Below, one piece after another: positions 1-13,458 of a stretch of 64,000 nt of DNA. The stretch spans positions 27,139,809-27,203,808 of the forward strand of contig NC_067197.1 of assembly GCF_000699445.3 (NCBI RefSeq). The letters are read 5' to 3'. The position numbers and the translations under genes are program-made. This DNA is from Schistosoma haematobium (lineage: Eukaryota > Platyhelminthes > Trematoda > Strigeidida > Schistosomatidae). How positions within the stretch are numbered: the stretch's first letter is position 1; each line of letters opens with the position of its first letter. The notes under the pieces are model-generated. The model saw only the letters and a program-made list of their open reading frames with translations, was not told the origin of the DNA and ran no database searches.

Positions 1-3000
1 TATGAACTGATCAAAAGTGACTCATCCGGCCAGTTATATACAAGGTAGAACATGATCAAAATATGCAGCAGCTAAAGTTAGGGCTCTAGATCAACACATG
101 GAAACCAATATGACAGAATGAATAGGAAAAGGTTCAAAATAATAGCAATGAGATGTTAAATGATTAGAGATAGTGATCAATATCATATTTATCTAGTCCT
201 TACTGGCAATAGAATTCTGTCGATCAAATGACGATGTCACCACTAATCCAAAGAAGTTTATATCATGTGAACGATTTAGGAATATTAGGCAACTGGAGGA
301 AATAGGCAGGAAACCTTATATTTAGACTTCATACTCATTTGTGCTAAGCAGCTAGATGTACTTGAAATCCTCAAGGAATTGATGCTTCCCATAGAGTCTA
401 GACCCGCATTACTCAGTATCCACTCAAGGTTCAAGTACCGTTAATCTTAAGTCAAACTAATCACTTAAGCGTCACATGTTTTACTTTCTTTTTAATAAAT
501 AAATGTATATTTAACATTTTTCTCACTATTTTCAAATTATTTTGTTTACATTATGAAGCTAGTCTCTAACTCCTTGTTGTTGTAATAATGAATGATGCTT
601 TATACTATCCCGTTAATCAGTAAAGTAACGTATATACCTCTTTCTATTGAAAGAAAAGTATCATAAAAATCATCAGTAAAAAAGAAATAAACATTAATTA
701 AGAAGTAGGTCAAGTTAATAGGGAACTTTAACAATACTTACATAAATCAATAAGCTAGTTCAACGACACCTAATACTTTAGTCCTTTTAATGAATGAATG
801 AATCAATCATCAACATTATTCCATCATAGAAAACATGTTTTATAAATATGTCAATCATTAAGTTAATTTAAATAATCATAACATCAACAACTAAGTTTGT
901 TTATTTGTTTATTTCAATACTAAAATTACAACTAGCACTAAAGTTATATATTCAAACTTATTTGGTTAAAATTTCTCTAATGATTTAGGTCAGCATTTTT
1001 TCATAGTGATTATTCATAAGATTATTATATAGAAAAATCTATCCCATATTGATAATATCTTTCAATTAAAACCATATATGTATGACTACAAAGAATACTA
1101 CTGTTGAATGGATTTGAATGTTGGGGTAAATCAGTTGTTAGGGAATAAATTTATTGACATAACTCATTTTTGACCAATTAAATTTGTTATTATTACTATT
1201 TTGAACAGTTCAGTAGTAGAAACTATTTAACTATGGCATTGATATAGATTTTCATTTCTTGTTGATGAGGTATTTCAATTAGAATTGAAGATAAACATTA
1301 TTAATATACAATATGATACATGAATTCAAGGCTTATTATATATTTCCATCAACTATCTAGTGTCTAGTAATTTTCTTCTACCATATCTTTAACTTCATTT
1401 ATTTTTGAATACTTCATTTAAATTCCTATTCTTTAAGGTAGATAGATTTTACTGAGTTATTTTTCTTAAGTACAATAGTTTAAGCATTATTTCACCCAGT
1501 AATCCATTTTATTTAATCAGTTAAAGTAATTCATGAGTGAGGTAGAGAAAAAAAGGTGTATCATCCTCCTAACCGATAGAATTATTACCAGAGGTATCAA
1601 ATTAATGATAGCAACTTCTCAGAACTTAGTTAAATTGAGAAATATCAACTTTTAGATGTTGTATTAATAATCTTTAAGTGTAATTCTATTTAATAAACTT
1701 AAAAGTTCTGAGTTCAATTATTTTCAAACGTGTAAGTATGTGACTGAACTGTTGAAAAAAGCAAACAATTGATACTTCAATAAGAGAATCATGAATCGAT
1801 TGATTTAAGTAAGAACACGATGATAGATTGATTATAAGCCTAAAATAAATTTTAAAACTACCTATGATTATACTCAATTTCATATAGTTTTCATTTACAC
1901 TGATCAACAGTCAGAATTGTACAAAATACAATGAGTAGTCATTGACATTGATTCATCATTAACTTACTGTATGAGCATAAATTTACAACATCATAAAACT
2001 GACTAAGTTATGAAATAGCTTCTTTATGAAAAAATGATTACTTATCAAAGACAAACTATTCAATTTGGTATGTTACTCTTACTCTTTACTCACTATATCA
2101 GCGACCCCTACTGATGTACCTGGAAACAACTGTGCTGTGTTCTGAGGTTATTATGGAAATATTTCTTTGGTTAATATCAATCTATAATAAATGATACCTT
2201 TAAGTCCTCCATGACTATTTCATGATACTAAACGTAGTTTCATTTTAATATTGATTTACTGACTATTTGTCAATTCTTAATACATGATATTTTTATATTA
2301 AATGTCTTGATTCATTATTAGCTGAACTAGTAATAACTAAATAACTATGTTGGATTTGATCAATATCTCCAGCATCAGTAAAAAGAAAAATCTAGTGTTA
2401 CCGTTAAACAGTGCAATCATGCACAAAATACAATTTAACGTTTTTTCATTTTGTTTTTGAGTGACTTGATTCGTTGAACAGCAAAAATTATATATGTATA
2501 TATTCCCGAAGTTTGTGTTGGTCAAATTATTTCAGAAAACTGTGAACAATATAACTCGGAAAATGCGACTCTATTAAAGTAATTCTCCTGTACCATAAAT
2601 CTTCACCCTCTCTCTCTCCATACATATATACACATATATATTCAAGTCCAATGCCGCTCCAGATTCAAACACTAATGAATTAATCCGTTCTCTCAAAACT
2701 GAAGATATGACTAATTCTTGAGTACTGTCCACCAAGAGACCTAACTTTTGTATTTTTCTGTTAACCGACTCCAACCATTCAACATTTGTAGTGGTAATAG
2801 AATACAAGTAAAAAAAGTAATCAGATTTCTGTCTGCTAGGTAACAATAAATTTCAGTTCTCTTTGGAAGTTGGATCAAGATATAATTATTTGAATTAATT
2901 ATTATTGATACCTTTTCAAGTTTTTCATTAGTTCATTTTGCTGAAACACATGTTATTCTTATATTTAAAATAAACAGACTATTTATCACAAATGGTTTTG

Positions 3001-4437
3001 AATTTTCACTTAAATGCTAATTATTTGCAAGAAACCGAGCTTATCATTATTTTTGTAAAGCCTCATAAGGAATGGCAAAAATGTACGTCTTCTCCGCATC
3101 AGTTTTCATATTTGGTAGTAAACTTGTTTCACCTGCTTTTTAATTGTTTAAAACATCCGAAGGAGCCTTAAGAAGTTGTGATGTTAATCTGCTTCATCTT
3201 TTCTTGTTTTGTCATCTCAGCATCAACTTCAGTCAGGTTCCTTCTCAAAGCAATTTGGATTTCTGAAAGAAAAGATATCTGCAGGCGTTGTTTGGTGATT
3301 ACCGATTAAAATATAAGTAAGGACTTTCAACAAATTGTTATAAACTATAAATAACACACTAGGACTACGTGCACATACAATTCATTAAAGCTCGGTTTAT
3401 CAGTGATCACCTGGACCATGAATCAGCTGTCATAAAACATTGATTGAATATTGTGCATGTTATATATCATTAACAACACAGGAAGTTCATGGCACTAATG
3501 CATTATAATTATCCTTGCAGCATTCAAAGCTCTGACTAGAACTCATGTTTGCCTAAGAAAAATATTGTCTTCATTGTCAGTCTGCATTATTTCATGAGTT
3601 TCCTGAGTTTTCCCCCAGTATTCACCAGCAATCTTGGCAACTCAATTAGTGTATTGATTGAACAGATTACACATATGTTTGTTAATACATTTGAGATGTA
3701 CATAAAGTTTAATAATAATAATAAATCACAGTGTATTTCAATCTATTCATTCCGTTTAATCCAGTTATTTTCATGATACATTGACAAATTTACAAATTAC
3801 ACTTCTTTTCAAAATTATCCATCATCTGGCAGTATTCATCAAAAATACTAATCTGATTTCATGATAACTGATATACTATACATACCTGTATACACCTGCA
3901 TATGTTTGTATAGATTATGCTATATCTATGAACAAAATTTATTAAATTAAGTCTAGTTAGCGAATATAAACGCGCTATTTAATCTCTATGTTGTTATTGT
4001 TATCTTTGCTATTTTCCCCAGTTTTTTTTAGTGAAAAATGTTCGGTTAGTAAATTCGTTAATGCAATACCACCAGATGTTATATGTTACTAGACAACAAA
4101 TATAGTAATCATAACGATAATAATACTATTACTAGTAGTAATAATAATAATAAACTAGTCATAAAGTAAAATCAATCAAATTGTTGTAAAAAGAAAAGTT
4201 CTTTTCTTATTTTCTGTTAATTTACATGTTCATTTGAAGAGTTATCTTCACAATTAAATTCATGAGTCAATCTAAAACTAGACCACTATCGAAAATCTGG
4301 AAACACTGTATGGTTGTTACGTCCTAATATGGAACTCCTTATACTAGTAAAGAGTTCTCTTTGAAAAGTTTATGCCATTTCTACAATAATCCCGGAATTT
4401 AATAACAGATAGTAAATATGAAGTACAGATTTCAACA
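1..4437. other. AT-rich non-coding DNA, no gene seen
   Basis: No convincing gene, RNA gene or recognisable mobile element was found here. The open frames are short, AT-rich and of biased composition. The segment holds small simple repeats (AAT-type near 4.1 kb) and one weak candidate exon near 2.6-2.85 kb on the minus strand, listed separately. It could be intergenic or lie within a long intron, as schistosome introns are often several kilobases. Confidence 0.5.
2580..2846 (-). other. Possible coding exon, unrecognised protein
   Basis: A 90-codon open frame on the minus strand has a middle part (about residues 20-65) with a mixed, non-repetitive amino-acid composition, including WLESVNRKIQKLGLL and VLRERINSLVFESG, unlike the low-complexity frames around it. 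Its codons are also more GC-rich than the flanks. On the minus strand a T-rich tract (about 2795-2820) lies upstream of possible AG acceptors, and a GT within the TATATATGTG stretch (about 2632-2640) could serve as a donor. The last residues run into TATA and GAGA simple sequence, so those are probably not coding. I do not recognise the family and see no neighbouring exon; it may be a chance frame. Confidence 0.2.
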
Positions 4438-4677
4438 GTTTTTCAATTATCAGAATGGGTTTGTGGAGATTTTAGAAATTCCACAGGTTGAAATCATGAG
4501 TCGACTGAAGCTAGACTACCATGGAAAACCTGGGAGCACTGGACGGCCGTCTCATCCTAGTATGGGACTCCTCAGCAGTACGTATCCACGACCCCGCACC
4601 CCGCGAGATTCGGACCCAGGACCGATCAGTCTCGCGCCAGGCGCTTAACCAACTAAACCACTGAGTTTTTCAATTAT
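4438..4677 (-). mobile_element. HH-SINE copy, truncated, with 13-bp target-site duplication
   Basis: Minus-strand copy of the hammerhead SINE. Reading the plus strand, it starts with the complement of the 3' end (CAGAATGGGTTTGTGGAG), then the ribozyme, then the B-box complement, and stops inside the tRNA-like part at about 4664. GTTTTTCAATTAT occurs at 4438-4450 and again at 4665-4677, a perfect 13-bp duplication. This fixes the CCACAAAACCC end as the 3' end and shows variable 5' truncation, as in LINE-type target-primed insertion. The ribozyme core is damaged: GAAA reads GAGA. Confidence 0.85.
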
Positions 4678-4860
4678 TTAAGAAACCATAATTACTAGTT
4701 TCATTCCATTTTAAAGAGTATAATGGAATTTTAAAAATTGTTTTCCACTTGACATGATTACAAAAAGAAAATGTACTATGCTTACCTTTATCATTGTTAA
4801 GAAAACTGCAATCGAATCATTTAATCTATTACGTAATTGTAATTTTTACGATTTCACTTA

Positions 4861-5084
4861 TTATCAGAATTAGGTTTTGTGGAAATTGTATTAATTTAAT
4901 AGTTGGATTCATGAGTCAATTAAAGCTAGACCACCTGGAAGCACTGGACGGTTGTTTCATTCCAATATAGACCTCCTCATTAGTGCTCATCCACTATCCA
5001 ACTCCAGGGATTTGAACCCAGCTTTAATTGACTCATGACTTCAACTATTAAATTAATACAATCTTCACAAAACCCCCTTTATAA
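4861..5084. mobile_element. HH-SINE foldback with 54-bp inverted arms
   Basis: A diverged antisense copy (4861-5019) is joined to a sense 3' end (5020-5084). The arms 4874-4927 and 5020-5073 are inverted repeats matching at 50 of 54 positions by my alignment, including a stretch (TGTATTAATTTAATAGTTG) not seen in other copies. Ribozyme and tRNA-like parts of the antisense segment are shortened and degraded; a B-box remnant (GGATTTGAACCC) is visible near 5008-5019. Confidence 0.75.
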
Positions 5085-8000
5085 TTATACATATTCACTT
5101 GTTACAATATCTATATACAGTCATTTTATTCTTAAAGAATGATTGATAAGTAATCTTTTCACTTCATATTAAGAATAAGCACTTCATATTATTAATAATA
5201 ATGACTGGTGTTGACGATACTCATGGTTTTATCACTATAATTTAGTTCATCATGTATACATACATTTCTTATTGTGTGTAAGTTATTTTTTTAATTTTTA
5301 ACATCACTTCATCATATTTTTATCTTTTCTATTTTTAGAAATCTATTTAGAACTAAATTTTAGAGGAAGCAAGTAAGATACAACTTTAAAAACTTCTCTA
5401 TCTTTCCATTCATTACTACTCACTTATCTATTACCTATTAAAAATGATATACATTGTGCTTTTGGTATTTTATAAATTAAAGTATATACCTATTTAATTC
5501 AGAAAATGACTTTCACTTTGTTAGTACGATTGTACTGAATACATATATATAGGTATATTACCACCCAGTAGTTGGTAAGCTTATTTGTAAATTTAAATCG
5601 TGACTTAGACATCAATTATTCTCGAGTTGTTATGTAGCATACTTACTGTGATTGGATTATAGACATTTCTTAGAGTCTTTTTAATTTCTTAAAAATTATT
5701 TATAAAGTATTGAAGACAAAATAACTCTTTATTGCCTACATGCGTGTGCGTGCCTGCGTGCGTGCGTACAAGGGAGTAACCGAGCGAGAGAGAGAGAAAA
5801 GATATTATTATTAATTCTGTCTATCAAAAGATGTTGATTTCCAATTCAGATTATCAAGTATTAACCATGAAGAAAAATAAATAAATAAACACTTTTTTTT
5901 GGTATTTGTTCAGTATTTTTTTTGGTAAACATTTTAATGAGTATGAGAATTAGTCTAAATTTCATTGGTAGTTAATTTGTCGTCAGGGTAGTTGTTATTT
6001 ACATAGTAATCAGTTTGAGACCTCAGAGATTATTCAGTATTGTGTTTAGCATTGGTTGAATACCTTTGATTTAACTAATAAATCAAGTTAGTAAACATTA
6101 AACTGTTATGTACTTTAGTGGTAGTGACTAAGAGACAATAATCACCTGGTTAGAAAAGTATCTGAGTCATAAAATCTCTTACTATGATAATTCTTTTTTG
6201 GAAGAATCTCAGTTTTTGAAAGTTAATAACTTCTTTTCAGTTTACAGATACTGTGTTTGAGAAATCCAAATGTAGGATAATAATAATGATAATCAATTTA
6301 CTTAATGACATGAATCGTAAGGATTTGAGTTGTGCGATTATTGACAAAATGGTAATATTAAGACAATCATTAGAAGGTATACAAAGACTGATCAAAATTC
6401 ACTACTATATACAAGCAATGAGATGATTTAAACCCTTAATAATGATAGCATAAGGATCATATACATTGAACATGTTAGTACCTATCTGAACTTAGTTGGT
6501 TAGTTGATAACTTTTTGGCGTTTGAAATGAAATGTTCTGGGTTCAAATTACAATTTTTATATCAACACTGGGATATAGAAAAATCTACTAAACAAATCTC
6601 AAATCGGACAAAACGAGTATTCTGAATGTTAGTAGTATACTTAATCCATCTTTAATAATCATTTAATTTCATATCGTATTTTTGACTTAAGAAAGCAAAT
6701 CCCAACGCAACACCACAACAGTTTTCCTTCTCATATCCATTTCATTTATAAATATATTTACAAGTTTTCAACTGTGGCTTGCTGGTATTTATCTTTGTGC
6801 TTTTGACCAATACGATACCTGTTTTCATTCTCAGACATGTTTAATATGTTAATTTTATCCATTCTCTTTCTTTTTGAAGGACATACAAAGATGAAAATAC
6901 GTATTGAATCTTCCAATAAATAGCTTTCCGATAAGTTGTAAACCTCTTATAAAAACGAGTGATTAGACGCAGTTAATAGACAGAATCTGAGATGAAGATT
7001 GGAGGTAGTCTTGAAGATACCCTGGTCATGCATTGCGTGTGATTCGGCACTCGACAGAAAGATATACCTGTAATCTTAAGGGAACCGATACTCCCTGGCA
7101 GATTTAATTCAGTGTCACACAACCTCATAGTCCTAGACGATACCACAGAGCTGCTAGTGCCACGACTTATCTCCTATAGAACTGAGATGTATTTATAATC
7201 AATAGAATAAAATCTAGACTCAGGGTTTCATGTCAACTAACTCTAACCACCACCTTACATCTCAACGTAATGCACACGATATGGAGTCACATCGACAGGT
7301 GGCCACATTGTAATTTGACCAAGAGAATTTGATCAGTAATAAGAATTACTTGCCTTACATGGCATTGATCACTACTCAGAGATCACTCAATTTTATCTAC
7401 ATAATTATTAAGTTAAACCAAATCTTAAGTAGGAAATTTTATTGAAACATTTGCTTAACTGGAAAACATATAATTCAGAATCTTGATCAAGTTTGTTGAC
7501 TCCTTTCACTATTTTAATTCAACTCAGAACCCAATTTTACTGCTAACTAACATTATAGATCTACTCACAGCTAGAAAATAGTAGGTTCAATTTAACTGGG
7601 ATCGAATTTTATTTGAGAACTTGTTATGTAAGTTAAACTTAATCGTTACCATTTAAAGTGGTTTTACCTGGAAAATTAAATTCTAAAACGCAAACATGGT
7701 TTACTTAACATTAACAACTATAAGTTTTTTTAAAACTACAGAGATTATTAACTAATTATTAGTTCGATGGTGGGCTTTATTTATCTAAAAAAAGCCATCG
7801 ATTAAAGAACGATTGAAGAGTGTGAATTAATAGGAAGGTGTTTACATTTCAACTCTACTTTAATACTCATAATAAAAACTGTATCCACGTTACCACATAA
7901 CACAGTAACAGATGAAAGCAAAGATGTATCCAGGTGACTTTATGTAAGATTGTAATATTTACACAAAATATTTCTTTAGTGGTAAATAACGTCTAGTCTT

Positions 8001-8863
8001 TTATATCGATCAAATTCTTTGGATCAAATATGTTGAGTAATCATTAAGTCGAATGATTTGACATTGTGGTTCATTTTATGTAAATACGACAAGTTGCCAG
8101 ATTACTATACAATAGGAAGTTGAAAAACCTTTAGGATTACATATGTTCGGTAATATTTTTTGAAACTTCTTAAATTGTGTAGTACGCTTTGTGTCATATA
8201 TTTCTTTAGATAAAATTTAGATCGAGTTAAATATTGTTAACACAATAAATATATCTGTTTATGTAATTAGTATAAAACTAAATATTAACTCAGGTGTTAC
8301 CAACAACTGCATAGATATATATGAACTGTTTTCAAATCTACACTACACATATAGATATTTAACAATTATACTAATTCTATTAATTGTCTGGGAAGTTTCA
8401 AGATTAATTCGGAGGTTCTAGTTAGAGGTTCCAATGAATATATTTCAATCAGGTGGAGAGTGAAGCATATACATACCGAATGACATGAAATGGTATTCCT
8501 CCAAACGATGAACTGGAGTTAAGAATCAGTCACCAAAATCCAACTTAGTTGTTGATTTCGTGTAGAATCATGGATCCCCATAACTGAGGTGTCCCACAGT
8601 ATGATGAAAGATCTATCTAATCTTGCTTAGTTTTGAATGATTCTTAAGATTTTATTTTTCGGTGATTAACAAAAACTGCAAATATTGTATACCCTACATT
8701 CAAATGTCGATCATTGTAACTATTTTTCATGATTCATTTTAGATTATTACTAATACTAACTTATTTGAAGTAAGAGAACATACACTTTAATTTATCTTTA
8801 CAGAATTATTTGTTCTGAATGGTAGTCAGTTATGAATGTTTATGTTACAATAATAGTTTAACA
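5085..8863. other. AT-rich non-coding DNA with one old repeat
   Basis: No gene is seen. There is a G/T-rich simple tract near 5740-5766, short A/T runs, and the repeat remnant at about 6985-7320 described separately. Nothing else here resembles a conserved coding or RNA feature. Confidence 0.5.
6985..7320 (-). repeat. Remnant of another dispersed repeat with a hammerhead-like trace
   Basis: This more GC-rich block begins GAGATGAAGATTGGAGGTAG, close to the last 27 bases of the window (63974-64000), so it is a dispersed family. From memory of schistosome repeats I expect a hammerhead on the minus strand in this family. Here the minus strand reads CTGTCGAGTGCC around 7059-7070 (core expectation CTGACGAG followed by stem II), and the GAAA position is lost. 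It is decayed, and the class is uncertain. Confidence 0.4.
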
Positions 8864-9347
8864 ATCTTTATTTGTCAGGAGTTTGTGAAGATTTCAGAAA
8901 TTTCACAGATTGAAGTCATAAGTCAATTGAAGCTAGACCATCATTGAAAACCTGGGAGCACTTGACGACCGTTTCGTCCTAGTATGGGACTCCACAGCAG
9001 TGACTGACTTCAAGAGATACTACTGGAGATCAGGTGAGAAGCCGTTACCAGTGGAGTTCAACCAGGTATGTTGTGAGATAGTAACTCACTGAAGACAATG
9101 GTGTATGGTGGCGCAACTTCGTGGATTGGTTGAAGTTAAACATTAACACCGTTGGATGCCGGCTCAGTGGTCTAGTTGGTTAAGTGCCTGGCGCGAGTCT
9201 GGCAGGTCCTGGGTTCGGGTCCAGCGGGGTCATGCGCACTGCTGAGACGTCCCATACTAGGGCGAGACGACCATCCAGTGCTTCCAGGTTTTCCATGGTG
9301 TTCTAGTTTCAACTGACTCATGATTTCAATCTGTGAAATCTTTATTT
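8864..9347. mobile_element. HH-SINE foldback with 10-bp target-site duplication
   Basis: The antisense arm (8874-9000, with the 3' extension and ribozyme) is joined at about 9000 to an almost full sense copy (9000-9337) holding the 5' body, a tRNA-like region (GGCTCAGTGGTCTAGTTGG, then GGTTCGGGTCC), a ribozyme and the 3' arm. The joint falls on a shared AGTG. ATCTTTATTT is present at 8864-8873 and 9338-9347, so the inverted pair was inserted as one unit. Both ribozymes are damaged: the antisense one reads CTGTGGA, and the sense one has a rearranged core and GAGA instead of GAAA. Confidence 0.85.
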
Positions 9348-10025
9348 ACTTTCTCATTATTTTTGTTACGTATACTGTAGTATTTTGACGTACAAGATCT
9401 ATTTTTAACAATATCAGCGTCACCGTAATGCACCAAAAAATGTTTATATGAAAAAAGAAACGTATGACATAACAATAACATTCTGTAGGAACAAAAATAG
9501 AGGGATTGTTTGTTTATTCTCTTATGTATTGACTTTTTCATTTTTCATAAGTGAAGAAAATGTACCAATAAAAATGCAGTTTTAAATTACAGATTTTCTT
9601 TAATAAAACAAATTTTCGAACAAACTTAGGAAAAACCAAAGAAAAAATCATAGAATAATCAGGTAAGCTCACAAAAAATAATCAATTAACGAGAAAGGCT
9701 CTTTTCTAGTACAAATGTATTTCAATGAAAGGCCATGGAGATTGTGAGAAGAATTGATCGAGAAAAATGAATGCTTTTACATTAAACAATAATTATCCAT
9801 AAGTTTTTGGTAACTAACTCATGAATTATGCTAGTTGATCTTTTCTATTCTTCGGACTTATTTCTGTATTGGTTTGTTTTTGTTCTTGAATTATAAACCG
9901 ATTATGCATAAACGGCATAGGAACAACATGAATACTGTTGAAAGAAAAATAATATAGAAACTCAAAAAGTAACATTACTTCTGAATATTTTTAAGGATGT
10001 CTTGAATAGTGGAAACAGAAATAGA
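9348..10025. other. AT-rich non-coding DNA
   Basis: I see no gene, RNA or repeat of note; the single 71-codon minus-strand frame in the adjoining SINE edge is low-complexity and not convincing. Confidence 0.5.
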
Positions 10026-10241
10026 GCTGGTATGTTGCACGCGAACACCTAACCTCTAGACCATTGAGCCAGTATCAAATGGTGTTGATGTCTAACCTCA
10101 ACCAATCCACGAAATTGCGTGACCATCTTTCATTGTACTGAGGTAGATACCTTTCTCTACCCGACACGGATTGGTTCCAGTGGTCACGGCTTCTCAGTAG
10201 AATTTTGAGAATTCTCTCACGAAGCTAGTCACTAGTGAGGA
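10026..10241 (-). mobile_element. HH-SINE 5' half, no ribozyme
   Basis: Minus-strand remnant holding the tRNA-like A-box region and the 5' body, ending in the complement of CACTAGTGA. The B box, ribozyme and 3' end are missing. The body is diverged, including an insertion-like stretch around 10145-10175. Confidence 0.75.
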
Positions 10242-13200
10242 CATAGTAATTATCAGCATAGAGCTGTGGAGATTATTCAGTTTTTGTGAAATTATGAACC
10301 GATTGATGTTATTATTCATTCAAACAGTGTTGGCTAATCAACAAAAGTAACTTTTTTTCATCAAAATTATCCATTAAGAGATTAATACTTGAAATTACCT
10401 CCAAATTTAAAGAAAAGCTTTCTTCAATTCGATTTACTCAATAGTATAGTGTGGCTGTATTCAATCTTTAGAATAATCATAGAAACAATTTTATAGAACA
10501 TACAATAATCACTAGAAATTATGTTGAATGTGGTACTTTATAAAGATTTTTCAATATATAGTTTACATTATAGATTAACATTAGCTAAAAAAAACCAGTA
10601 GAAAACAAAAAGGATCTGACAGTTGATTCCTCTTAATATGTAACTCTTCAAAAGCACCCATCCACTACCTCGTCAAAGATTAACCCTAGATTTTCAATAC
10701 TTATTTAGTCATAACCAGTTCTCGATGTATAACTATAAATGAAACATTTATAATCAAATCTCGAAAAACAAATATTTATCTGTTTGTATTACATTCTATA
10801 ATGTAATGTATGTAGTTTATTGGTAAATTGTTCAAACATTTGATTTATCCTAGTAACTTCTAAAAACAAATAAAAAACGTGAATAGAAGAGATATTTCCA
10901 AATTAGTCTACAATTGAATTATACAACCTCTGTGTTATCATCATTGTTTTATCTGTAATAAATGTATGTGTGTTTATAGTTCCAGATGTTTTTCAGTCGT
11001 CAACACAACAACAACAACAACAACGAAAGTTACATACGTGACAATGAAGGACAGTTATCGTTTTCTACGTACCATGTGTTCATGTTACTAATACATGACA
11101 CATTATTTTATTTTATCCTTTTTATTCATGTATAGATATAGATATATTATATATGTGTATATATGAAGACAAACTATCGGATTAGATATGATTTTTTTTT
11201 AAGTAACTATATTGGTCTGAGAAATGAATAAGTAATACCCTGGGGGGAAAGAAGAATACGTGTAAATGTTCATTTATATGTGTACATGTCTATTTGTATT
11301 TGTGTAGATTTAAAATTGAAATTTTTATTCACAAACATAAACATATGCAATGACAATTAAGAAAAGAAAATAGCTAAAATGAATTGTAGTGAACAAGAAC
11401 ACAAGAGGGGACGGTCAAATATATTTTAACACAAAATTATAGAACATCTTAGTAAAATCCTGAGAATCATACAGTAAATACTTCATTTGCAAAATATAAA
11501 TCATTGTTCCTTCATTCCCGCACTAATCATTCTCTGTTCTCGTTCTCTTTTCTTTGATCTTCTTAACCTTCTGCCTCCAGGAATTTCACTTTCGATTGAT
11601 GGTACATACTACTTATATCTGTCGACATCAGTAGCGCACATCACAGAACGTATAGTGCTGAAGAATAAAAATATTTCTGGAATATTCCATGTAAAAAATT
11701 TGAAGTAATTTTATTTATCAACCAGTGGAAATTAGTACTATGATTGTATTCTGTGTTATAATTAAGTAAACTGAACAAACTGTATTATTATTATTATTAA
11801 TAAACAATAAATTATGTCATGTTAATGATATACATATGTTAACATATGTGAAGAAATGATTCTATGTTTCTGGACAAGTAAAATTAATGAATCATACTAG
11901 GTCAAAAATCTTGAGTCAACTTGTTATCGGCAGTATCAACATGCTGGTCAACTACATCAATATTTGAAGCCTACTTACTTTTACTTTGTAGATGTGTTTC
12001 GGACGAGAATACACAGGCGAATGTACACATATACATACACAGAAGTGAACAAACTGTAACCAAATAAATGTTATCTCAACAGGGATTCAAAAGTAACAAA
12101 AAAGTAACAAAAAAATTATCTGTTAAAAAAAGTAAATTAAATGAGAGATAAATAAAAGTTTTTATTTAGTAAACAATTAGTTAATCATTTGAAAATTTAT
12201 TTATTTGGTTAGTTAGTTATTTAGTCAGACAGTTATTTCATTTATTCATCCAACTGTGTTGACATAATCAAATAACAACATCCTCAATCTTACATACCGC
12301 TAACACCACCACAAACTATCATCATTTACACCAGCAACTACGACACAGATAGGAGAACCGAATAATAAGATGAATAGAAAACAAAAGCTCGAAATAATTG
12401 TTGACCTGTTTTTTTTTGTAGTTGTTCCACAAGATGACATGTATTATGGTGTGATATAGTGAAGAAAGAAGAAAGCTACCTGTGTGTGGATATATACAGG
12501 TTTAAAAAACTCAATGAACACTGCTGTGTTATGTAAAATGAGATGGAGCTATGTATGATAATTGTGTACAAATGATAGGGAATGGTAACTAACCCACTAT
12601 ATAAAAATCACATCAGGTTACTATGTTCAGTGCTGTTTCTTTGTGGGTGATTTTATGTAACACAATAAAATATATACAAGTTTCCATCTTGTAGACACGT
12701 GTCAGTATTAAAAAAAAAACACATCCACACCCATATTCACACATAAACGCACCAGCCACAGATTATAGTAAGTACATAGATGTGTATATAATTTGCCAGA
12801 TGTCGTGTTGATGAAACTCCAAATATTCTAAAAGATAGAAAGAGACATGTGTAATCTTGTCAACACATGTTCATACATAAGACAATGTTTACATGTGTAC
12901 CCGTGTATACATGTATCCTGTATCCATATATGTGTATAGTTATGTACGTATATATATGATGAAACATTTATTACGATTATTATTAACAAAACTGCTGATC
13001 ACCCTTTTATTCTCCTAAGATTTATTTTAGCCTTTAGATCTTCCAGCTGTTCGAAAGACGAAGAGATTAAATGAATATTTCTTATTCTACAGTAAAAGTG
13101 TGAGTCATTAGATTCCAAACAAGCGGCTGAAAGACAATATAATGATTATGAGTTTTCAAAGTTGTTCTTTGTGTAAAATAATAAGTGTCTACTATTGATA

Positions 13201-13445
13201 ATTACCAAATCGTAATAAAACACATGCTCAATATATCCTTTGGTTATTGATGGTTCTTGCCTAAAAATGTTAATTTTTAATGAAAATCACATTGGAATCG
13301 AACAAAATCTTCACAAATCGATCTGAGTAGATATTCATAAAATATATATGATCTATACCGACCAATATAATAATAATTTTTAATATTGGTCAAGTAATTA
13401 TAAACCAGTCTATTCAAACCATTGAATTACAATAAATTTCCGTCT
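10242..13445. other. AT-rich non-coding DNA with small microsatellites
   Basis: No gene is supported. Visible items are a CAA-type tract near 11008-11024, TTA repeats near 11785-11800, and several runs of T or A. A 73-codon plus-strand frame at 11487-11708 has no recognisable motif and is left uncalled. Confidence 0.5.
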
Positions 13446-13458
13446 TTTAAATTTATTT

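Noticed and set aside
10999..11024. CRISPR-like or other spaced direct repeats near CAA and AAT tracts
   Set aside because: They are simple microsatellites without spacers, and the genome is eukaryotic.
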